Shown in pieces: positions 5,275 through 9,985 of a stretch of 9,985 bases of DNA. The stretch spans positions 3,197 through 13,181 of the forward strand of contig DCEG01000038.1 in NCBI GenBank assembly GCA_002316835.1, given 5' to 3'. A program made the translations under genes and the position numbers. This stretch comes from Bacteroidales bacterium UBA1035. GTDB taxonomy: Bacteria; Bacteroidota; Bacteroidia; Bacteroidales; Dysgonomonadaceae. Position 1 is the first letter of the stretch. Each line of letters starts with the position of its first letter. The notes beneath the pieces are model-generated. The model was not told the DNA's origin and did not search any database. It saw only the letters and a list, made by a program, of their open reading frames with translations.

Positions 5275-8153
5275 ACATGTATCTTCTGAAATTGCGATGG
5301 GGAAATTCCAAATTCTTTTTTGAATATGCGTGAAAAATAATTGGCATCATAAAATCCACATTCATGAGCAACTTCCGACATAGGGAGAGAAGTCTCCTGA
5401 AGCATCTTCTTTGCCTTGTTTAGCTTCACATGCAAAATATAAGACAATGTTGACTTGCCCGTTATACCATTCATTTTTCGATTGAGCTGCGATGTGCTCA
5501 CCGACATTCTCTCAGCAAGATAGGCTGTGTTTAGATCAGGGTTTTGAATTTCAGTAAGAATAATACCTGTTATGGTATGTATATATTTGAGATTTGCTGT
5601 ACTCTCTGCTCTATTAACAGTGTCGGTTGTTATGTTATTGGCAGACTCCATAAATTTTTCAATCAGCGTTTTGCGACTTTCCAGTATATTATGGATAGTA
5701 ATGAACAGCTCCTCTGTATCAAATGGTTTCTTAATATATGCCTCGGCACCGCATCTCAAGCCCTTTATACGGTCTTCGTCGCTACTCTTTGCCGTAAGCA
5801 TAATTATTGGAATATGATTGAGCATAATGTTATCTTTCATTTCGCAACACAACTGTGTGCCATCCATCACGGGCATCATCACGTCTGTAACCACTAAGTC
5901 GGGAATATGATTTTTTGCTAACTCAAGACCCTCTTGGCCATTTCTGGCAACTAAGACTCTGTATTTATCGCTTAGGATAGTTTTTATATATGTGCTCACA
6001 TCCTTGTTATCCTCAACAATCAAGATTATGGGTTGCTCTTTTGTAATATCTTCTTCGTTGTCATCAGTTTCTAAGTCGGTATCTATGGCTCCAACTCTTT
6101 GTTTAAGCTTTAAAAGTGAAAAAGAGCTCTTTTGTTCAAGAAGTGGCTCAATATTTGTTAGTCTGTTGTTCTTTATAGGTAAAGTCACAATAAAAGATGA
6201 GCCTATGCCCAATTCACTGTCAACCTCAATTTCTCCTTTCATCTTTTCCACCATCATCTTTGTAAATGCCAATCCAATGCCACTACCTGATTCGCTTTGA
6301 CTATTTTCGCTTTGATAAAACATTTCAAATATACGTTTCAAGTCACTTTTAGGTATTCCATCACCAGTATCCATAATTTTAATTTTGATGGTTCCAGAGC
6401 GTTGTCCTTCGACAACTATAAAGTCTATTTTATCTCCCTCTTTTGTATGTTTTATAGCATTTGATAAAAGATTGTCAATAATTTTATCGATATAGAAAGG
6501 AATGAAATCCATTTCTTGTGACTCTATCACAGAATAAAAAATAAGGTTTACATCTTTCTCTTTTGCAAAAAGCTTAAATGTTTCGGCCGACATTCTAAGA
6601 TACGAAATTATGTCGCCACGTTTCCAGTTGGGAGCCTCTTTTCCCGATTTAAGTTTGGCAATATCAAGAAGTTGGTTTACGAGATTAAGCAAATAATTAC
6701 TTTGTCTGTCTATGGCTGATCTATAAACATGCTTTTCTTTTTCGGATAAGTGTTTGCTGCTCATTAATAGGTCATTAAAACCCTTTATAACGGTTAGTGG
6801 AGTTCTAAATTCGTGTGTGATATTTGTGAAAAAATCGCTTCTGGTTTGCTCCAATTGTTTTAACGCTTTGTTGCTCCTGACGCGCTGTCGATATGCATAA
6901 TATAGTAGTGCTGTGATGATAATTCCTACAAGCGACAGAGCCAAGGTGAAATATAATGTCAAATGCGTCGACCGTTGTTTGGATTTATTCTCCGCCTCAA
7001 TTCTCTGAATGTTCCTAATGTTTTTGTTTTGCTCGTAACTTAGGCGCACGTCTATAAACCTATTAGTTTTTTGCAATCCCTGCACGCTGTCTCGCATGAG
7101 TGATTGCAATTGATAGTGCTCAAGAGCTTTTTTGAAATCTTGTGTGCTCAAATCAAAGTCGTGCTTAAGCAAATATATTTCGGCCAAATGTTCTGGCGAT
7201 TTTATTTCATTTGCTGTTTGCTCTGCAAGACTGATATAGTGTTCGAATTCAGAAATATTATTGTCTAACAAATTAATTCTGGCAATTGAGATACATGCTT
7301 CCAACCAGTGCCATCTGTCGGATATTTGATGCATGAGGTCGTATGCCTGAATATACTCATCTTTCGCTTTTTCATATTTTTGCTCTCTTTCATAAAGCTT
7401 GCCTAAATGAATAAGGCATAGTCCAATTCCCATGTCCGATTTGGCTATTCGATTATGCTCCAATGATTTATTATAATAGGCATGTGCTGAGTCTAACTGT
7501 CCCCGCTCTTCAAAAATTGCTCCAATATTGGCATAGTTAATGGCCTGACCTATATTGCTTTTCAGCTTCAGCTCATCTTCCAACGCCATTCTGAAATATT
7601 TTTCAGCATGGTCATAATATCCAAGTGTCAGGCTCACGTTTCCGATTCCATTTAGAGAAACAACTCTGTTTTTCATTCCAACTCCCGGCACATGTGCCTG
7701 TGAATATGCTTCAGCATAATCCAATGCTTGATAATGATAATCTGATGCTTCGCCATGCGAGCCGATCCGTCGGAAGTCTGTTCCCAGATTATTGTATGCC
7801 TGCACTATTTCGATGGTATCATTGAGCTTCATAGCAAGTGCCAACTCTTCCTGATGATTATTTATTGCTTCGGTGAAACGCGAGTTGTCACGCATAAATA
7901 CACCTAACTGCTTATAAACCAGCATTACAGCAAAATCGTTCTCCTCATCAATATATTGTTTCAGCAAAAGTTTCAGAGAATCTTCACTGTATCTGTTTCT
8001 GTATAAAACGGCGGAAATCTCTTTTCGATTTGCTTCCGCTTGCTGCAACTGTTTTTGAGCATCTGAGCAATCGCAGAAAAAACCAATTATCAGCAACACA
8101 ACAAGTATAGCAAGTGAGGTTGGTGCTTTATATCTATTAATCCTAATTTTCAT
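5271..8153 (-). CDS. TPR-type hybrid two-component regulator (kinase, receiver, AraC), 960 aa
   Basis: This is a one-chain signalling protein. An N-terminal signal or anchor (about 12-28, LAILVVLLIIGFF) is followed by a periplasmic sensor made of about six tetratricopeptide repeats (about 74-357, e.g. QAYNNLGTDF, YANIGAIFEERG), a membrane helix (about 398-421), and a cytoplasmic half. The kinase has the H-box NITHEFRTP (phosphoacceptor His447), N-box DNLLSNAIKH (Asn565), G1 DTGDGIP (Asp595) and G2 GSGIGLAF (623-630). The receiver (about 708-825) has the acidic pair Glu714/Asp715, phosphoacceptor Asp757, Thr787 and Lys809. An AraC-type DNA-binding domain (about 870-957) ends the chain, with CGFYDANYFSRIFKKEFG. 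All catalytic residues are present. Classical Bacteroides HTCS sensors carry propeller (Reg_prop) repeats; here TPRs take that place, so the ligand may be a protein or peptide. I chose the ATG at 8153; the in-frame codon three residues upstream is TTG. It probably regulates the exported-protein genes downstream (inference). Confidence 0.95.
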   Translation of the reverse strand: MKIRINRYKAPTSLAILVVLLIIGFFCDCSDAQKQLQQAEANRKEISAVLYRNRYSEDSLKLLLKQYIDEENDFAVMLVYKQLGVFMRDNSRFTEAINNHQEELALAMKLNDTIEIVQAYNNLGTDFRRIGSHGEASDYHYQALDYAEAYSQAHVPGVGMKNRVVSLNGIGNVSLTLGYYDHAEKYFRMALEDELKLKSNIGQAINYANIGAIFEERGQLDSAHAYYNKSLEHNRIAKSDMGIGLCLIHLGKLYEREQKYEKAKDEYIQAYDLMHQISDRWHWLEACISIARINLLDNNISEFEHYISLAEQTANEIKSPEHLAEIYLLKHDFDLSTQDFKKALEHYQLQSLMRDSVQGLQKTNRFIDVRLSYEQNKNIRNIQRIEAENKSKQRSTHLTLYFTLALSLVGIIITALLYYAYRQRVRSNKALKQLEQTRSDFFTNITHEFRTPLTVIKGFNDLLMSSKHLSEKEKHVYRSAIDRQSNYLLNLVNQLLDIAKLKSGKEAPNWKRGDIISYLRMSAETFKLFAKEKDVNLIFYSVIESQEMDFIPFYIDKIIDNLLSNAIKHTKEGDKIDFIVVEGQRSGTIKIKIMDTGDGIPKSDLKRIFEMFYQSENSQSESGSGIGLAFTKMMVEKMKGEIEVDSELGIGSSFIVTLPIKNNRLTNIEPLLEQKSSFSLLKLKQRVGAIDTDLETDDNEEDITKEQPIILIVEDNKDVSTYIKTILSDKYRVLVARNGQEGLELAKNHIPDLVVTDVMMPVMDGTQLCCEMKDNIMLNHIPIIMLTAKSSDEDRIKGLRCGAEAYIKKPFDTEELFITIHNILESRKTLIEKFMESANNITTDTVNRAESTANLKYIHTITGIILTEIQNPDLNTAYLAERMSVSTSQLNRKMNGITGKSTLSYILHVKLNKAKKMLQETSLPMSEVAHECGFYDANYFSRIFKKEFGISPSQFQKIHV

Positions 8154-8245
8154 AGCAAACAAACAGGTATTTGGTCTTGTTTTTTCTCTGTATTGAAATA
8201 TTTTAGGGAGTAGTAAACCAGGTAAATAGTTTTTCCTCCTTTTCT

Positions 8246-8253
8246 CAAAGATA
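8246..8253 (-). promoter_or_regulatory. Candidate -7 promoter element for the regulator gene
   Basis: The minus strand reads TATCTTTG, an exact match to the Bacteroidota -7 consensus TAnnTTTG, 92 bp upstream of the regulator ATG. I found no TTTG at the usual -33 distance, so support is partial. Confidence 0.4.
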
Positions 8254-8324
8254 TTGTTTACTTGCGCGTTTATTCTATTTATGAACAGATTATTACTTTT
8301 TCATTTAAAATTCCATCCATATAT

Positions 8325-8332
8325 TACATTTG
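8325..8332 (+). promoter_or_regulatory. Candidate -7 promoter element facing the transposase
   Basis: The plus strand reads TACATTTG, an exact TAnnTTTG core, about 140 bp before the transposase ATG. No clear -33 TTTG precedes it. If the insertion sequence starts near 8431, this promoter would lie in host DNA and could drive the transposase from outside. Together with 8246-8253 it makes the 265-base spacer a possible divergent promoter region. Confidence 0.35.
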
Positions 8333-8394
8333 TAAATTCAATTAGTAAATGCAACTTTGACGGCAGGATAGTATAGATTATTTTTTCAGAGCCA

Positions 8395-8416
8395 GGGAGG
8401 AAAGACTCCCCCCCCC
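8395..8416 (+). other. GGGAG/CTCCC hairpin running into a nine-C tract
   Basis: GGGAG (8395-8399) and CTCCC (8406-8410) can pair around the loop GAAAGA. The right arm runs into nine consecutive C bases (8408-8416) and then five T bases. This GC-rich tract stands out in an AT-rich spacer. It could be a plus-strand terminator-like structure shielding the transposase from outside transcription, or a slippage-prone tract. Function is not established. Confidence 0.35.
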
Positions 8417-8430
8417 TTTTTGCTCCGATG

Positions 8431-9430
8431 GAAAAAATGACTATAATTGTTCTCCGCCTAAAGTTCACATTTATGAGTCATTTAACCAGGGAACAAAGAT
8501 ATACTATTGCATCGATATTGCAAAACGGCTATAATCAAAAAGAAATAGCCCTTGTTATTAAAAAAGATAAATCAGTTGTCAGTCGGGAGATCCGGCGCAA
8601 TGCAGATGCCCGATCCGGCGTTTACAGAGATGATTTAGCCCATCGTAAATACCTGAAGCGTCAGGAGTATAAAGCTAAACCCAGAACCTTCACACCTGAA
8701 GTAGAGGAATATGTCAGAGATAGATTGCGTCTAAAACACAGTCCTGAACAAATTGCAGGTGTTGCCAAAAAGAACGGGGATAAATGTGTGTCACACGAGC
8801 GAATCTATCAGTTTATTTGGCAAGATAAGCGAAAAAAAGGAACGCTGTATCTTGATCTTAGAAACAGAGGACGTCGCTATAAAAAGCGAAGTGTGATTTA
8901 CGATAAACGGGGTATAATCCCCAATCGCACAGACATCTCTCAAAGACCGCCTGAAGTTGAACTGCGCGAACGCTTTGGTGATTTAGAAATTGACCTGATT
9001 ATAGGTAAAAATCACAAAGGCGCTATCTTAACCATCAATGACAGAGCTACCGGATTCGGAAAACTTCGTAAATTAGATGGAAAAGATGCTCAGCAACTTG
9101 CAACGGCTACCATTGATTGTTTGATGGAATGGAAACCTTTCCTTAAAACAATCACATCTGACAACGGGAAAGAGTTTGCCGCTCATGAATTGGTAGCCAA
9201 ACATTTAAATATCGATTTCTTCTTTGCTAAACCATATGCAAGCTGGCAAAGAGGTTCGAACGAAAATTTTAATCGCCTCGTCAGGCAATATATACCGAAA
9301 AAAGTTGATTTTGATTGTATTCCTACAGATTATATTAATTTTGTGGAATATCAACTCAATAATCGACCCAGAAAAAGATTCAAATACGAATCGCCAATGT
9401 TTATGTTTAATCAATTATTTTTCATTTTTC
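8431..9430 (+). mobile_element. IS30-family insertion sequence (ends approximate)
   Basis: The element is defined by its DDE transposase. The ends are tentative: GAAAAAATGACTATAATTG at 8431-8449 and the reverse complement of 9412-9430 (GAAAAATGAAAAATAATTG) agree at 14 of 19 positions and could be imperfect terminal inverted repeats, giving an element of about 1.0 kb. Both are AT-rich, so a chance match is possible. No convincing target duplication was seen. The transposase frame runs past the right candidate repeat to 9441, so the right end may be truncated or fused to host DNA. The element sits between two minus-strand gene groups and does not obviously break a gene. Confidence 0.6.
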
Positions 9431-9441
9431 TATTTTTTTAA
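8473..9441 (+). CDS. IS30-family transposase, 322 aa
   Basis: The N-terminus has the IS30-type helix-turn-helix (LTREQRYTIASILQNGYNQK, 4-23, continuing to KSVVSREIRRN, 33-43), which binds the element ends. The catalytic core carries the DDE triad: Asp174 (EIDLI), Asp230 (SDNGKEF) and Glu264 (GSNENFNR), with 33 residues between the last two, as is usual for IS30. The family signature NNRPRKR is at 296-302. I chose the ATG at 8473 (MSHLTREQRY) because family members start this way; an ATG 45 bp upstream is in frame but adds atypical residues. The C-terminus MFNQLFFIFLFF is unlike the usual ...VAFIT-type ending that I recall from relatives and is probably replaced by readthrough into flanking sequence. 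The gene converges on the beta-grasp gene, overlapping it by 12 bp. Catalytic residues are intact, but mobility is uncertain if an end is damaged. Confidence 0.93.
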   Translation: MSHLTREQRYTIASILQNGYNQKEIALVIKKDKSVVSREIRRNADARSGVYRDDLAHRKYLKRQEYKAKPRTFTPEVEEYVRDRLRLKHSPEQIAGVAKKNGDKCVSHERIYQFIWQDKRKKGTLYLDLRNRGRRYKKRSVIYDKRGIIPNRTDISQRPPEVELRERFGDLEIDLIIGKNHKGAILTINDRATGFGKLRKLDGKDAQQLATATIDCLMEWKPFLKTITSDNGKEFAAHELVAKHLNIDFFFAKPYASWQRGSNENFNRLVRQYIPKKVDFDCIPTDYINFVEYQLNNRPRKRFKYESPMFMFNQLFFIFLFF

Positions 9442-9630
9442 TTGAACTCTTAATCTGTTCCCCTCTGACAGCCTGCCATCGTGGGCTACACTGTTTCCGT
9501 ATCGATCCTCAACAGGAGGTAATGGATTTGGAATTTTGAGCTTTCGACGAACATAATATGCTCGAACTGCATCAGCGACTTTTGCGCCGCTGAAGAGTTC
9601 AACCTCTGTTCTATTTACAATGACTTTCAT
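9430..9630 (-). CDS. Small beta-grasp (ThiS/ubiquitin-like fold) protein, 66 aa
   Basis: The sequence starts with two short strands (MKVIVN, EVELF), then a helix (AKVADAVRAYYVRRK), then a strand-turn region DRYGNSVAHDGRLSEGNRLRV. This order, and the D-G-x-L-x-E-G-x-x-L-x-V pattern, match the ThiS/MoaD/ubiquitin-like beta-grasp fold (inference from pattern). The C-terminus is QLKK and lacks the terminal Gly-Gly of sulfur carriers and ubiquitin-like modifiers, so it is not a classical carrier. No signal peptide is visible, in contrast to its surface-type neighbour. Its ATG lies 4 bp after the stop of the leucine-rich-repeat gene, so the two are co-transcribed and likely translationally coupled. 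Its last codons overlap the transposase gene end, so the native C-terminus may have been altered by the insertion. Function unknown. Confidence 0.7.
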   Translation of the reverse strand: MKVIVNRTEVELFSGAKVADAVRAYYVRRKLKIPNPLPPVEDRYGNSVAHDGRLSEGNRLRVQLKK

Positions 9631-9634
9631 ATGG

Positions 9635-9985
9635 CTAATACTCTATTTCACCCTCTCTTGTAGTTTTTATAAGTCGCCAGTTTTTGCTTTTAGCAATATC
9701 CACCGCTTCTTGCGGCACCTCATTCAAATCTTCTTCGGTGTCATAACTCACTTCTGCTACAGCACCTCCGGGTTTTTCAACGTGTTGTACTGCTTTGAAA
9801 AGTTCAATCATCGATTTTGCACTGATTTCATTATCTTGACAAATAATTCTTCTTAATTGATTGAATTTCTTTGCTTTAATCGTTTTGATTTTATTACTAT
9901 CAATCCAAAGTTCTTTTAGCTCTGCATTATTACTCAAATCCAATTCTGTCAACTCATTATTTGCTATTTGCAAATCGGTTAACTG
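9635..9985 (-). CDS. Leucine-rich-repeat protein, C-terminal part (cut by window edge)
   Basis: The frame is open to the right edge, giving 116 visible residues. The first half contains leucine-rich repeats (LTDLQIANNELTELDLSNN, ELKELWIDSNKIKTI, QLRRIICQDNEIS). The tail has a helix-rich cap ending in VPQEAVDIAKSKNWRLIK, similar to the cap (A-x-x-x-IAK-x-K-x-W) seen in BspA-like Bacteroidota surface leucine-rich-repeat proteins. Such proteins usually bind other proteins or host surfaces; the N-terminus and any export signal lie outside the window. A TTG codon at 9973 is not a real start, since the repeats continue upstream of it. It is directly coupled to the beta-grasp gene. Confidence 0.85.
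   Translation of the reverse strand, partial: QLTDLQIANNELTELDLSNNAELKELWIDSNKIKTIKAKKFNQLRRIICQDNEISAKSMIELFKAVQHVEKPGGAVAEVSYDTEEDLNEVPQEAVDIAKSKNWRLIKTTREGEIEY

Noticed and set aside
8154..8162. Regulator start three codons upstream at 8162
   Set aside because: That codon is TTG; the ATG at 8153 directly precedes a normal signal or anchor sequence (MKIRINRYK...).
8204..8213. TAGGGAGTAG as another heptamer array upstream of the regulator
   Set aside because: It is a single unit matching the 2857-2891 motif with no tandem copies; it may be chance.
8428..8472. Transposase start at the upstream ATG (8428)
   Set aside because: The 15 extra residues do not resemble the family start and overlap the candidate left inverted repeat; MSHLTREQRY at 8473 fits better.

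Overview
The window looks like chromosomal DNA of a member of the Bacteroidota, probably Bacteroidales-like; the genus cannot be read from it. The signs are a one-protein hybrid two-component regulator (sensor, kinase, receiver and AraC output in one chain), a string of lipoproteins with Bacteroidota-style signal peptides, a BspA-like leucine-rich-repeat tail, an IS30-family transposase of the IS4351 type, AT-rich spacers, TAnnTTTG promoter cores, and start codons without clear Shine-Dalgarno sequences.

Layout. Every gene except the transposase is on the minus strand, so transcription runs right to left. From the right edge: the end of a leucine-rich-repeat surface protein (9635-9985), then 4 bases away a 66-residue beta-grasp-like protein (9430-9630). 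An IS30-family insertion sequence (about 8431-9430, plus strand) separates this pair from the regulator gene (5271-8153). Downstream of the regulator come secreted protein B (4435-5040), a UshA-like 5'-nucleotidase lipoprotein (2888-4372), a small lipoprotein (2013-2765), secreted protein A (1328-1933), a 343-residue lipoprotein (265-1296), and the start of another lipoprotein (1-159). All six genes left of the regulator encode proteins with export signals, so the region reads as a surface or periplasmic protein island beside a membrane-spanning regulator. That the regulator controls them is inference from position only.

Most unusual features. (1) Secreted proteins A and B lie in two 654-bp direct repeats, 1294-1947 and 4401-5054, aligned without gaps. 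The outer parts are nearly identical (0 differences in 155 bp and 3 in 166 bp by eye), while the central 333 bp differs at about 77 positions. This mosaic suggests gene conversion of the flanks or replacement of the centre. (2) Two different arrays with a 7-base period, 2857-2891 and 5219-5274, each start at the TAG stop codon of a gene. Because the period is not a multiple of three, repeated TAGs fall in all three reading frames. (3) Repeat B carries an extra ATG that opens a short reading frame overlapping the nucleotidase start.

No tRNA, rRNA, CRISPR array or replication origin was seen. No complete, clearly new defence or metabolic system is visible. The repeat mosaic and the stop-codon heptamer arrays are the best leads.
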